Assembly (NCBI GenBank): GCA_041752455.1
Contig: JBGSWL010000150.1
Location: 1-59,879 of the forward strand
Length of the DNA: 59,879 nt
Reading direction: 5' to 3'
From: JBGSWL01 sp041752455
Lineage (GTDB): Bacteria; Pseudomonadota; Alphaproteobacteria; Rhizobiales; Rhizobiaceae
Shown: positions 1-9,507 of the stretch, piece after piece
Numbering within the stretch: the stretch's first letter is position 1
How the letters are laid out: each line of letters opens with the position of its first letter
The notes under the pieces: model-generated
What the model was told of the DNA's origin: nothing
The model's database searches: none
The model's input: only the letters and a program-made list of their open reading frames with translations
Translations under genes and position numbers: made by a program

Positions 1-824
1 AACGGATAGTTCGTCACCGCGCGTTTTCCTGAAAACGCCTTGAAGGTTTGCTCCATGACCGGTCCGACAGCGTCAAAAACATCCTGACGTTCAACGAAGC
101 TCATTTCGAGATCGAGCTGATAAAACTCGCCTGCGGAGCGATCGGCGCGGGCGTCTTCATCCCGGAAGCACGGCGCAATCTGGTAATACCGGTCGAAACC
201 GGAAACCGTGATCAGCTGTTTGAAAATTTGCGGCGCCTGCGGCAGCGCATAGAACCGGCCTTCGTGCAGGCGGCTCGGCACGAGGAAGTCGCGCGCGCCT
301 TCCGGCGACGATGCCGTCAGGATCGGTGTCTGGAATTCGGTGAAACCGGCCTCGCCCATCAGGCGGCGCATTTCCGAGACAACCTTGGTGCGCGTCATGA
401 TGTTGGCGTGGATCGTCTCACGGCGCAGGTCGATAAAGCGGTATTTGAGGCGGATGTCCTCGGGGTATTCGGGTTCGCCGAACACCGGCAGCGGCAATTC
501 CTTGGCAGCGGACAGGACTTCCAGCTCACGGGCGAAGACCTCGATCTCGCCGGTTGCCAGATCGGCGTTGACGGCCGAGCCGTCGCGCAGCTTCACGTCG
601 CCATCAACGCGGATCACCCATTCGGCGCGCACCTTTTCGGCATCGGCAAAGCAAGGCGAATCGGGGTCGGCCACGACCTGCGTGATGCCGTAGTGGTCGC
701 GGATATCGATGAACAGCACGCCGCCATGATCGCGGACGCGGTGAACCCAGCCCGAAAGGCGCATGGACTGGCCCGCATCCGACTGGCGGAGCGCGCCGCA
801 GGTGTGGCTGCGATAACGATGCAT
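1..824 (-). CDS. aspS: Aspartyl-tRNA synthetase, N-terminal 274 residues (cut by window start)
   Basis: Class II aminoacyl-tRNA synthetase that charges tRNA(Asp) in the cytoplasm. The protein begins MHRYRSHTCGALRQSD and continues with an OB-fold anticodon-binding domain (LSGWVHRVRDHGGVLFIDIRD, roughly residues 20-110). The catalytic core follows, with RFIDLRR and the class II motif 2 region CFRDEDARADRSAGEFYQLD. The frame stays open to base 1, so the C-terminal half lies outside. The start is the ATG at 824, where homology begins; longer open frames across the same bases do not match the family. In alphaproteobacteria this enzyme is often non-discriminating (also charging tRNA(Asn)), but that cannot be decided from this fragment. 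It is divergent from the MFS gene. Confidence 0.95.
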   Translation of the reverse strand, partial: MHRYRSHTCGALRQSDAGQSMRLSGWVHRVRDHGGVLFIDIRDHYGITQVVADPDSPCFADAEKVRAEWVIRVDGDVKLRDGSAVNADLATGEIEVFARELEVLSAAKELPLPVFGEPEYPEDIRLKYRFIDLRRETIHANIMTRTKVVSEMRRLMGEAGFTEFQTPILTASSPEGARDFLVPSRLHEGRFYALPQAPQIFKQLITVSGFDRYYQIAPCFRDEDARADRSAGEFYQLDLEMSFVERQDVFDAVGPVMEQTFKAFSGKRAVTNYP

Positions 825-1086
825 GAAAGCCTCTTGAAATTTGCGGGGACCGTTGGCGCAAAGCGCACAAAGGCCCGGGAAAGTCGGGCGGACAAGCGCA
901 TTTCAGTGCCGCCATGTCAAGATCGGGCCGTCACCTATCAGGCGGCAAACAACATGACCGAGGCGACACACGCAGGTGAATCCGGCCTTGCCGCCGGGCA
1001 AACAACGGATGCAACATCGCTGATCGGGTGGATCGAGTGGCGGCCGGAGCGCTTGCAGACAAGCTCGGGCACCCGTGGAGAAGGTC

Positions 1087-2319
1087 ATGGCGCCACTGAT
1101 ACCATTGCTTCTGGCTGCAGGCATCCTGATCGGCGGCAACGCGCTGCAGGTGACGCTGATTGCGCTGCGTGGTGGCACCGAAGGTTTTTCCGGCGTCACC
1201 ATCGGTTTCATGGGCGCTGCCTATTTCGCCGGCTTTCTGGTCGGTTGCCTGACGATCACCGGCGTGATGCGCGCGGTCGGCCATATCCGCACGTTCGCCG
1301 CGCTCGCAGCGATCGCGGCGGCGGCCTCGCTGATCTTTCCGATGATCGTCGATCCGGTTGCCTGGTCGATCGCCCGGTTCATCTCAGGCATCTGTTTTGC
1401 CGGGCTGTTCACGGTGGTCGAGGCTTGGGTCAATGCGGTGACCACCAACGCCAACCGCGCGCGCACCCTTGCCGTCTACCGGATCGTCGATGTGGTGTTT
1501 GCCACCGGCGCACAGTTCATCGTGCCGCTGATGGGGACCGAGAGTTTTGCGGTCTTTGCGGTGATGTCGATGGCGATCACGCTCAGCCTTGTTCCGGTCT
1601 CGCTTGGTGACCGCTCCAACCCGGAAGCGCCGCCGATGATTGCGCTGGACCTGAAGCGCGCCATTGCGATTTCGCCGCTGGCGGTGATGGGTGCGATCAC
1701 CGTCGGCATCAACAATGGTGCGTTTCGCATCGTCGGCCCGGTCTATGCGCAGGCCATCGGCATGGATGTGACCGGCGTTGTCACTTTCATGAGCTTCGGC
1801 ATCATTGGCGGTGCGGTGATGCAGTATCCGCTCGGCTGGTTGTCCGACCGCGGCGACCGGCGGCTGGTCGTCTTGCTGACGACAATCCTGGCGCTCGGTT
1901 TTGCGCTGGCCATGATGATGACGACGGGCGCCGGCGACACCGTCAACATGGTGCTGGTTTTCTGCTTTTCGGCTTTTGCGATGACGCTCTATTCGCTGTC
2001 CGCAGCGCATGCCAACGACCGCTGCCGGAGCGACGAATATGTCATGCTGTGCGCGGCACTCCTGCTGTTTTATGCGCTGGGGGCCATTATCGGGCCGCTG
2101 CTTGCTGCGTTCATGATGGATCTGGCGGGACCGCCGGCCTTTTTCGGCACGATCTCGGCGGTCTATGTGATCTTCATCGCCATCACGCTGTGGCGGATGG
2201 GCGTTCGCGGGCCGGTGCCGGAAGGGAGGCGCGGCCGTTTTGCCGCGCTTTTGCGCACATCGCCATTCATGGCCAAGATGGCGCGCCGCGTCTCGCAAGA
2301 CCGTGACCGGCCATCATGA
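1087..2319 (+). CDS. MFS transporter, YcaD-like
   Basis: Inner-membrane transporter of the major facilitator superfamily, 410 residues with about 12 hydrophobic segments. GWLSDRGDRR near residue 250 is the loop motif between TM segments of the second half. The late segment ANDR...YALGAIIGPLLAA resembles the YcaD-like group. The substrate cannot be read. An in-frame GTG lies at 1075, but GGAGAAGG at 1077-1084 is a good ribosome binding site for the ATG at 1087, so that start is used. The stop at 2319 lies about 40 bases before rnd, so the two may be co-transcribed. Confidence 0.85.
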   Translation: MAPLIPLLLAAGILIGGNALQVTLIALRGGTEGFSGVTIGFMGAAYFAGFLVGCLTITGVMRAVGHIRTFAALAAIAAAASLIFPMIVDPVAWSIARFISGICFAGLFTVVEAWVNAVTTNANRARTLAVYRIVDVVFATGAQFIVPLMGTESFAVFAVMSMAITLSLVPVSLGDRSNPEAPPMIALDLKRAIAISPLAVMGAITVGINNGAFRIVGPVYAQAIGMDVTGVVTFMSFGIIGGAVMQYPLGWLSDRGDRRLVVLLTTILALGFALAMMMTTGAGDTVNMVLVFCFSAFAMTLYSLSAAHANDRCRSDEYVMLCAALLLFYALGAIIGPLLAAFMMDLAGPPAFFGTISAVYVIFIAITLWRMGVRGPVPEGRRGRFAALLRTSPFMAKMARRVSQDRDRPS

Positions 2320-2360
2320 AACAGGTTGCAGGCGCGCACCAATCGTCTAGAGAAGCGCCC

Positions 2361-3524
2361 ATGCGCATCATCACCTCGACCGCCGATCTCGCCGCGCTCT
2401 GTATGTCGCTTGCAACATCGGACTTCATCACGATCGATACGGAATTCGTCCGCGAGACGACATTCTGGCCGGATCTATGTCTTGTGCAGATCGCAAACGA
2501 TACCGAAGCGGCGATTGTCGATCCGCTTGCCGGCGGGATTGATCTGGCGCCGCTGTTCGATCTTCTCGCCAATGAGCGCGTGATCAAGGTGTTTCACGCG
2601 GCGCGCCAGGACATCGAAATCTTCTTTCACCTGTCCGGCCAGATCCCGCACCCGGTCTTCGATACACAGGTTGCCGCGATGGTCTGCGGCTTTGGCGATT
2701 CGATTGCCTATGACCAGCTCGCCCAACGCATCACCGGCGCCCATATCGACAAGTCATCGCGCTTTACCGACTGGAAGATCCGTCCGCTTTCGCAAAAGCA
2801 GCTTGATTATGCGCTCGCCGATGTCACCCACCTTGTGGACATCTACAAGGAACTGGCGCGGCTTTTGGCCGAGCAGAACCGCGCGCACTGGGTGACCGAG
2901 GAAATGTCGACGCTGACCGCGCCGGAAACCTATGACATCCAGCCGGAGGATGCCTGGCAGCGGTTGCGGATGCGCGTGCGCAAGCCTTCGGAACTGGCCG
3001 TCCTGCAGCGGCTGGCCGCGTGGCGCGAACGCGAAGCGCGCAGCCGCAACGTGCCGCGCTCGCGCATCCTGAAAGACGACATGATCTACGAAATTGCCCA
3101 GCAGCAGCCGGCGGACGAAGCGGCGCTTGCGCGCCTTCGCACCATTCACAAGGGCATGGAGCGTTCGGCGACCGGTCGCGCCATCCTGTCGGTTGTTGGC
3201 GAAGTGCTGGAGCTCGACCGCGAAGACCTGCCGAAAATCCCGCGCATTCCCAATTCACCGGAAGGCACGGGCGCTGCGACCGAATTGCTCAAGGTTCTGT
3301 TGAAGCTGATTGCCGAGAAGAATGACGTCGCGCAGAAGGTGATCGCCACCAGCGATCACCTCGAGCAGATCGCGATCCATGGTGAAAAGGCCGACGTTCC
3401 GGCGATGCAGGGCTGGCGCCGCGAAATGTTCGGCGATCCGGCCCTGATGCTCCTCACCGGCAAGACTGCCATCGGCTTTGCCGACCGCCGCATAGCCTTG
3501 GTGGAACGCGCCGTCAGTCCGTGA
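2361..3524 (+). CDS. rnd: Ribonuclease D
   Basis: 3'-5' exoribonuclease that trims tRNA and other stable RNA 3' ends. 387 residues. The DEDD-type exonuclease domain comes first: ITIDTEFVRE (D26 and E28), KVFHAARQDIEI near residue 80, and YALADVTHLVDIY near residue 150 with the Asp and Tyr of the DEDDy signature. An HRDC nucleic-acid-binding domain follows at about residues 205-285 (ELAVLQRLAAWREREARSRNVPRSRIL). The ATG at 2361 gives the conserved N-terminus; an in-frame ATG at 2316 would add 15 unlike residues. Its 3' end overlaps convergent ppx by 11 bases. Confidence 0.93.
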   Translation: MRIITSTADLAALCMSLATSDFITIDTEFVRETTFWPDLCLVQIANDTEAAIVDPLAGGIDLAPLFDLLANERVIKVFHAARQDIEIFFHLSGQIPHPVFDTQVAAMVCGFGDSIAYDQLAQRITGAHIDKSSRFTDWKIRPLSQKQLDYALADVTHLVDIYKELARLLAEQNRAHWVTEEMSTLTAPETYDIQPEDAWQRLRMRVRKPSELAVLQRLAAWREREARSRNVPRSRILKDDMIYEIAQQQPADEAALARLRTIHKGMERSATGRAILSVVGEVLELDREDLPKIPRIPNSPEGTGAATELLKVLLKLIAEKNDVAQKVIATSDHLEQIAIHGEKADVPAMQGWRREMFGDPALMLLTGKTAIGFADRRIALVERAVSP

Positions 3525-5028
3525 CGACGAGACGGATCGTCACGCCCATGACCTTCGACAATTGCTCGATGCGCCCCTCCGGGCGTTCGCCGACCAGCGC
3601 CGCGTGACTGGCTGGCACGTGCAATTCCATCGCGCCATCATCCGCCTTTTTCCAGACGAGCTTCTCGACAACGCCGGGCATCGCAGCGGTGAAAAGGTAG
3701 GCAACCCGCAGGAAAGCGGCCAGAAACCGGGTGCGTTCGAGGATCCGCTCGCTTGCGAGCCGGCGGATTTCCGGCGCAAGGCTTTCGTTCTTCAGGCCCT
3801 CATAGCGGTAGTAGTTGGCGAGCGCGATATAGGCCCGCCCCTGATGGCTGACCTGGACGAAGCTGCCATAGGCAAGAATCGCCAGCGATTGCATCGCGCG
3901 ATAGTCGGGATGGGCACGCCAGCCGATATCGGCGAGCCGGCAGGCGGCGTCGCGATAGCGCGCTTCATCCACGGTCTCTTCGATGCCGAACGATTCAAAG
4001 GAGTGCCGCGTCCAGGCAACCAGTTCGCGCGCATGACGCGGTGAACGGGACCGCAAGATCGCCAATTCATCAGCGGCCTCGATCAGCGCATCGCGCTTGC
4101 GGGTTTCTTCGTCAAGTTCGGCGTAAAGCCAGCCTTCGCGCACGCCAAGCGCCGAAAAGACGATGCGCGACGGCTGCATGTTCCGGATCACTTCAGCCAG
4201 CACCACAGCGCCATAAGCCAGAAGCGAGCGGCGCGAGCCGGACACAAGGTTGATGCCCTTCATGCGCGAGACATCGCCGGTGTTGGTGAGTGTCTCGAGG
4301 AAGGTCAGCGCATCGGCAGGTGCCAGTTCGTAGGCATGCGTCACACGCAGCGGGTATCCGATCTCTTCCATGTGCAGGCGGGCGAGGTTTCGCCAGGTGC
4401 CGCCGACCGCATAGAAGGTGCGCCCGGCGCCGCCGACGATTACCGGATCATTGGCAAGGTGCTTTCGGGCAATCTTTTCTGCCGCCCGCAGATCGCCTTT
4501 CGAAGCTTCCTCAAGGCGAATGCCGCCAAGCGGAAACGTGACGCCGGAGCCGATCATGTCGCCGGCGACATCCACGAGTTCGAGACTGCCGCCGCCAAGG
4601 TCACCGGCAATGCCGTCCGGTGCGCGAAACGCCGACAGCACACCATAGGCCGAGTAAAGTGCCTCCTGACGACCGGACAGAATCGTCACAGGCACGCCAA
4701 GTGCCGCCTCTGCACGGGTGACAAAATCCGGGCCGTTTTCCGCCTCACGGACCGCCGCTGTCGCCAGCACATAGAGTGTCGTCACGCGGGCCTGATCGCA
4801 AAGCGCGCGGTAGCGCGTCAGCGCATGGATTGCCCGCTCGATGGCGTCGGGGTCCATGCGGCCAGTCGTTGCTATCCCGCGGCCAAGGCCACAGGAGACT
4901 TTTTCGTTGAACAATACCGACGGCGAGCGAACCATCCCCTCGTAAATGACGAGGCGTACGGAGTTCGACCCGATGTCGACAACGGCGATGGGGGACCTGT
5001 TCTTCAGGCGCCCCTGGGCGTCTTCCAT
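3514..5028 (-). CDS. ppx: Exopolyphosphatase / Ppx-GppA family phosphatase
   Basis: Hydrolyses terminal phosphates from inorganic polyphosphate or the pentaphosphate of pppGpp. 504 residues of the sugar-kinase/Hsp70/actin ATPase fold. The N-terminal phosphate loop is AVVDIGSNSVRLVIYEG and the second loop is AGDLGGGSLELVDVAG near residue 145. The C-terminal half is the helical region seen in long Ppx proteins. It lies downstream of ppk on the same strand, the usual synthesis/degradation pairing. The ATG at 5028 is preferred; a GTG at 5037 is possible and neither has a clear Shine-Dalgarno. PPX and GppA activities cannot be separated by sequence alone. Confidence 0.92.
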   Translation of the reverse strand: MEDAQGRLKNRSPIAVVDIGSNSVRLVIYEGMVRSPSVLFNEKVSCGLGRGIATTGRMDPDAIERAIHALTRYRALCDQARVTTLYVLATAAVREAENGPDFVTRAEAALGVPVTILSGRQEALYSAYGVLSAFRAPDGIAGDLGGGSLELVDVAGDMIGSGVTFPLGGIRLEEASKGDLRAAEKIARKHLANDPVIVGGAGRTFYAVGGTWRNLARLHMEEIGYPLRVTHAYELAPADALTFLETLTNTGDVSRMKGINLVSGSRRSLLAYGAVVLAEVIRNMQPSRIVFSALGVREGWLYAELDEETRKRDALIEAADELAILRSRSPRHARELVAWTRHSFESFGIEETVDEARYRDAACRLADIGWRAHPDYRAMQSLAILAYGSFVQVSHQGRAYIALANYYRYEGLKNESLAPEIRRLASERILERTRFLAAFLRVAYLFTAAMPGVVEKLVWKKADDGAMELHVPASHAALVGERPEGRIEQLSKVMGVTIRLVVTD

Positions 5029-5096
5029 GTCGACCACTGGCTATGCGTGTCCTTTGTTCTCAAGGAGAACGGTCCGGCGCCCCCGCCCCGTTTTTG

Positions 5097-7352
5097 TCAC
5101 GCCTTCTTTGCCCGTTTACGATGGGCGATCAATCGCGGTGCCGACGATTTCAACGATTTTCCCCGGCCAGACAGGCTGGGATTTGTCATGAAATAATTCT
5201 GCGCATCGAACGCCTCTTCGCCTTCGCTCGCGGTAATGCGCACGGAGCGTCCGTCTTCAAGCACCTCGAAGCTTTGGGTGTTGTCGAGCAGGTTGGCCAG
5301 CATGATCTGCGAGATCACCTGTTCGCGCACCGTCGGGTTGGCGAGCGGCACCAGCGTCTCGACCCGGCGATCCAGATTGCGCGGCATCAGATCGGCCGAG
5401 CCGATATAGACGATCGACTTGTCCGACGGCAGCCCGCCGCCATTGCCGAAGCAATAGATCCGGCTGTGCTCGAGGAAGCGCCCGACGATCGACTTGACGC
5501 GGATATTGTCCGAAAGGCCCGGCACCTGCGGGCGCAGGCAGCATATGCCGCGCACGACGAGATCGATCTCGACGCCTGCCGCACTTGCTTCATAGAGCGC
5601 ATCGATGATCTGGCCATCGACCAGCGAATTCATCTTGAGCCATATCGCGGCCGGGCTGCCAGCACGCGCATATTCCGTCTCCGCTTCGATCAATCCGAGC
5701 AGACGCGGCCGGATGTGCATCGGCGATACGGCAATTTCCATATCGTGGGCCGGGTCGGCGTAGGACGTGATGAAGTTGAATACCTGCGCCACGTCGCGCC
5801 CGATCGTCGGATCCGTCGTGAAGTAGGACAGGTCGGTGTAAATCTTGGCGGTGATCGGATGGTAGTTGCCGGTGCCCAGATGGACGTAGGTGCGCAAACC
5901 GGTATCCTCGCGGCGCACCACCAGCGACATCTTGGCGTGGGTCTTCAATTCAACGAAGCCGAAAACAACTTGGACACCGGCGCGTTCCAGATCCCGCGCC
6001 CAGCGGATATTGGCTTCCTCGTCGAACCGGGCCTTCAGTTCGACCAGCGCGGTCACCGACTTGCCGGCTTCTGCCGCATCCATCAGTGCCCGAACGATCG
6101 GCGAGTTGTTGGAGGTGCGGTACAGCGTCTGCTTGATCGCGATGACGCTCGGGTCGAGCGCTGCCTGGCGCAGGAACTGCACCACGACGTCGAACGATTC
6201 ATAGGGATGGTGGACGATCAGGTCCTTCTGCGAGATCGCGGCAAAACAATCGCCATTATGCTCGCGGATGCGCTCGGGGAAGCGCGCGGTGTAGGGCGTG
6301 AACAGCAGATCGTCGCGCGGGATCTTGACGATCTCCGAAACCGTGTTGAGCGCCAGGATGCCCGGCTGGACGCTGATGCGGTTTTCAGGAACCGCGAGTT
6401 CATGGGCAACGAATTGCCGCAAGCCGACCGGGATTTCATGGTCGAACTCGATGCGGATCACGTCGCCGCGCCGACGGCGCTTCAGCGCGCTTTCAAAGAA
6501 GCGCACCAGATCCTCGGCTTCTTCCTCGACTTCCAGATCGCTGTCTCGGATGACGCGGAAGGTGCCCTGCCCCTTGATCTCGTAGCCGGGGTAGAGGCGG
6601 ACGATGAACAGGCCGACAATGTCCTCGAGCGTGATGAAGCGGTAGCCGGGCGCTTCGGTCGGCAGGGCGACAAAGCGCGGCAGCGCCGGCGGCAGGCGCA
6701 ACAGCGCGTTCATCTGCTTGCGCGTCGTCCGGTTGACGAGTTGCAGCGCCATCGAGAAGCCGAGGTTGGGGATGAACGGGAACGGGTGCGCCGGGTCGAT
6801 CGACAGCGGCGTCAGCACCGGGAAGATCTTCTCCAGGAAATCGTCTTCCAGCCATTCCACTTCGGCGCGCGACAGGTTCTCGCCGCGCACGATCTCGATG
6901 CCCTTGAGCGACAGTTCTTCGCGCAACTCTGACAGGACAACCTGCTGCTCGGTCTGCAGGCGATGGATTTCATCCAAGACCAGTTCGAGCTGGGCCTCCG
7001 GCGTGCGCCCGTCGATCGAGCGCTCGGTGATGCCTTCGCGGACCTGACCGGCAAGGCCGGCGACACGCACCATGAAGAACTCGTCGAGGTTGGCCGCCGA
7101 GATCGACAGGAAGCGCAGGCGCTCCAGAAGCGGGTGCGACTGGTTGCGGGCTTCGTCGAGAACCCGCCAGTTGAACTGCAGCCAGGAAAACTCGCGGTTG
7201 ATGAACCGGGCCGGATCATCGTTCGCGACCATCTCGATCGACGAGCGCGCCATCGCATCGTGATGCGCTTCGGCGGCGGCGTCAGCATTGGCGTTTTCAA
7301 GCGCAATGCCTGACTGCTGTTCCATGGCGTCTTCGGAATTGTGGTCGTCCAT
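5097..7352 (-). CDS. ppk1: Polyphosphate kinase 1
   Basis: Makes inorganic polyphosphate reversibly from ATP. 751 residues, slightly longer than typical PPK1 because of an acidic N-terminal tail of about 45 residues before FINREFSWLQFNWRVLDEA, the conserved PPK start. The catalytic histidine expected to be phosphorylated is in THAKMSLVVRRED, and the second conserved histidine is in LEHSRIYCFGNGG. YVHLGTGNYH is also present. The ATG at 7352 (MDDHNSED) is chosen because GGAG lies about 8 bases upstream; longer in-frame starts add unrelated sequence. It lies 79 bases after hdaA and is followed by ppx, so hdaA-ppk-ppx may be one transcript. Confidence 0.95.
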   Translation of the reverse strand: MDDHNSEDAMEQQSGIALENANADAAAEAHHDAMARSSIEMVANDDPARFINREFSWLQFNWRVLDEARNQSHPLLERLRFLSISAANLDEFFMVRVAGLAGQVREGITERSIDGRTPEAQLELVLDEIHRLQTEQQVVLSELREELSLKGIEIVRGENLSRAEVEWLEDDFLEKIFPVLTPLSIDPAHPFPFIPNLGFSMALQLVNRTTRKQMNALLRLPPALPRFVALPTEAPGYRFITLEDIVGLFIVRLYPGYEIKGQGTFRVIRDSDLEVEEEAEDLVRFFESALKRRRRGDVIRIEFDHEIPVGLRQFVAHELAVPENRISVQPGILALNTVSEIVKIPRDDLLFTPYTARFPERIREHNGDCFAAISQKDLIVHHPYESFDVVVQFLRQAALDPSVIAIKQTLYRTSNNSPIVRALMDAAEAGKSVTALVELKARFDEEANIRWARDLERAGVQVVFGFVELKTHAKMSLVVRREDTGLRTYVHLGTGNYHPITAKIYTDLSYFTTDPTIGRDVAQVFNFITSYADPAHDMEIAVSPMHIRPRLLGLIEAETEYARAGSPAAIWLKMNSLVDGQIIDALYEASAAGVEIDLVVRGICCLRPQVPGLSDNIRVKSIVGRFLEHSRIYCFGNGGGLPSDKSIVYIGSADLMPRNLDRRVETLVPLANPTVREQVISQIMLANLLDNTQSFEVLEDGRSVRITASEGEEAFDAQNYFMTNPSLSGRGKSLKSSAPRLIAHRKRAKKA

Positions 7353-7431
7353 CTGGCGTCTCCGGCTGGCTTTTTCACCGGCATAATTAGCCAATGAAAC
7401 GGTTTGGTGACAGGCGCCCGCCACGCACGCC

Positions 7432-8124
7432 CTAGAACTCCAGACTTGCCTGTCCTGCACCACCTTCGTCAAGCGCTCGCGCAGCCATGGCGCGCGTTAC
7501 GGGCCGCCTCGCCGACAGTGACAAGCGGTCGATGCGGGCCACCACGTCCATCGCGGTCGACAGGGACCGCTCCATGCGGGCGGCGAGAAAGGCGATGACG
7601 GCCGTATCGACCGCCAGTTGGCGATCGGAGAACAGCTTGGCGATGATGGTCTTCAGGAGGGCGTCGTCCGGCAATGCGATGACGGCAACGGTCGCCGCGC
7701 GGAACCGGCTGAGCAGGTCCGGCGTTGCCACGGCAAACGACGAGGGGTTGACTGTGGCGGTCATCAGCATGGTCGATCCGGCCGACCGCACGGCGTTCAA
7801 GAGGTGAAACAGGCCGGTCTCGTCGATCCGCCCCTCGACAATCCCGTCGCACAGGACCGGACGGCCCTGCTCCGCGGCTTGCAGATCGGCGGCAGTAACC
7901 GCAGACGCGTCAACAACGATCGCGGCGGCCCTTTCGCGCCAGACCGATGCCAGATGGGTCTTACCGGACCCGTGCGGGCCGACGATGGCGGCAAGATAGA
8001 AGTGCCAGACGGGCCAGTCGTCGATGAGATGCACCGCCGCCTCGTTGGATGTCGACACGGCGAGGTCTTCCCGGCGCCATGACGGCTCATGGGCAAGCGC
8101 AAGGGGCATCTGGCCTTCAGGCAT
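7432..8124 (-). CDS. hdaA: HdaA, DnaA-inactivation AAA+ protein
   Basis: DnaA-related protein that, with the DNA polymerase sliding clamp, stimulates hydrolysis of DnaA-bound ATP and limits re-initiation. 230 residues. The second line of the protein, QMPLAL near residue 5, matches the beta-clamp binding motif of Hda proteins. Walker A is GPHGSGKTHL near residue 50, and the rest follows the DnaA AAA+ fold without a DNA-binding domain IV. It sits between the AI-2E-type permease gene (22 bases upstream) and ppk on the same strand, a usual arrangement in Hyphomicrobiales. The family assignment rests on length, clamp motif and context. Confidence 0.88.
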   Translation of the reverse strand: MPEGQMPLALAHEPSWRREDLAVSTSNEAAVHLIDDWPVWHFYLAAIVGPHGSGKTHLASVWRERAAAIVVDASAVTAADLQAAEQGRPVLCDGIVEGRIDETGLFHLLNAVRSAGSTMLMTATVNPSSFAVATPDLLSRFRAATVAVIALPDDALLKTIIAKLFSDRQLAVDTAVIAFLAARMERSLSTAMDVVARIDRLSLSARRPVTRAMAARALDEGGAGQASLEF

Positions 8125-8145
8125 GGCTCCTCCTTCGGCGTTCCC

Positions 8146-9282
8146 TCAGCGGGAACCGCCCCGGTCGCCCTCGTAGAGATCGGAATCGAGGTAGCGATCC
8201 AGACCGAACCGCACCAGCACACCGATGGCTGCGGACGCGGGAACCGCGATCAGCATGCCGGTAAAGCCGAACAGCGAGCCGAATGCAAACAGCGCAAACA
8301 TCAGCCAGACCGGATGAAGGCCGACGCTTTCGCCGACAAGCTTGGGCTGCAGGATGTTGCCCTCGACGATCTGGCCGAAGAAAAAGATCGCCGCCACAAT
8401 ACCGATGCTGATCAATGAGGGCAGGTATCCGACATTTGCGACTGTCTGGGCGTCCGGCCAGTACTGCACGATGGCAACACCGACCGACAGGACAAGGCCG
8501 ACCAGCGAGCCGACATAGGGCACAAAGCTGATCAGACCGGCGACAAGGCCGATCAGCAGTCCGAAGTTGAGGCCGGTCACCGAAAGCGCCGTGGCATAGA
8601 AAAGTGCCAGCAGCAGACAGACAGTGCCCTGCCCGCGCACGAAGCCGGCAATGGCGCTGTTGATCTCGCGGCCAAGGCGGCGGACGGTCTCGACATGGTC
8701 GCGCGGGATCCAGCTGTCGAGGCGGGCGACCATCTTGTCCCAATCGAGCAGCATGTAGAAGGCGACTACCGGTGTCACGACCAGCAGCCCGACGATATTG
8801 AGGGCTGCGGACGCCGACGACCAGATGCCGGACAGGACTTGCGCCGCAAAGCCGGCGCCCTGCTGGAAGATGTCGTTGAGACTGCCGCCAAGACGGTTGC
8901 CATCACCATTGACGATGTCGGCCAGCCACGGCGTCGAGGCAACCAGATCGAGAAGAATGACGCGCAGATTCTCGTAGTACTCGGGCAGATTGCTCATCAG
9001 TTCGCTGAACTGGGTGACCAGTACCGGGACAATGACGATCAGGGCTGCCGTGAAGAGGACAAGGAACGTGACAAGGATGAGGGTCGTGGCGGCAAGGCGC
9101 GACAGGCCGCGCCGCTGCAGATAGTCGGCGACCGGATCAAGAAAGTAGGCGAGCGCAAATCCGGCCAGAAACGGCAGCAGGATCGACCGGAAGAGGTAGA
9201 GGAACGCGCCGAAAACCAGCATCGCGCCAAGCCAGAAAAAGATCTGCCGTCGCAATGTCGAGACGTCGATATGTTCGGTCAT
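8146..9282 (-). CDS. AI-2E / PerM family membrane protein
   Basis: Inner-membrane protein of the AI-2E transporter (PerM, UPF0118) family, 378 residues with about eight hydrophobic segments. The N-terminal pair of helices (FFWLGAMLVFGAFLYLFRSI and LLPFLAGFALAYFLDPVADYL) and the late segments (GLLIGLVAGLISFVPYVGSLVGLVLS, FFFGQIVEGNILQPKLVGESVGLHPVWL) carry the family pattern, including the conserved FVPY and G-LQPKLVG stretches. The transported substrate in this subgroup is unknown; some relatives are Na+/H+ antiporters. It is followed closely by hdaA and is divergent from purM. Confidence 0.88.
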   Translation of the reverse strand: MTEHIDVSTLRRQIFFWLGAMLVFGAFLYLFRSILLPFLAGFALAYFLDPVADYLQRRGLSRLAATTLILVTFLVLFTAALIVIVPVLVTQFSELMSNLPEYYENLRVILLDLVASTPWLADIVNGDGNRLGGSLNDIFQQGAGFAAQVLSGIWSSASAALNIVGLLVVTPVVAFYMLLDWDKMVARLDSWIPRDHVETVRRLGREINSAIAGFVRGQGTVCLLLALFYATALSVTGLNFGLLIGLVAGLISFVPYVGSLVGLVLSVGVAIVQYWPDAQTVANVGYLPSLISIGIVAAIFFFGQIVEGNILQPKLVGESVGLHPVWLMFALFAFGSLFGFTGMLIAVPASAAIGVLVRFGLDRYLDSDLYEGDRGGSR

Positions 9283-9507
9283 CGTCCAGCCCCGTACGGT
9301 GTCAAGGAAGCGATCAAATCACCACAGCCCGGAAAGCGCATAGTCATCGAAGAATGGCGCGGTCAAGGCGGCACAGCCTTGCCGCGTGAAGGCTGGCGCT
9401 AAAAAGCTGCGGATGGGGCACTCTGCGCGATTGGCGCGCGGGTTCAACCCGCGTAAACCGGGCCTTCGAAGCAAGTCACATGCACCCAGCAATCCGGACC
9501 AACTGCC

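Noticed and set aside
48..1610. 520-codon plus-strand frame across aspS and the MFS gene
   Set aside because: Crosses two real genes in wrong frames; aspS motif 2 is clear on the minus strand.
5056..5070. GTTCTC-AAG-GAGAAC hairpin between ppk and ppx
   Set aside because: Only 6 bp with no T-run; too weak to call a terminator or operator.
5043..6932. 629-codon plus-strand frame across ppk
   Set aside because: Antisense to ppk1, composition rich in R, D and H, no recognisable domain.
9437..9453. tRNA T-arm look-alike (GCGGGTTCAACCCGC) before purM
   Set aside because: The loop would be 5 bases, not 7, and no acceptor, D or anticodon arms can be built around it.
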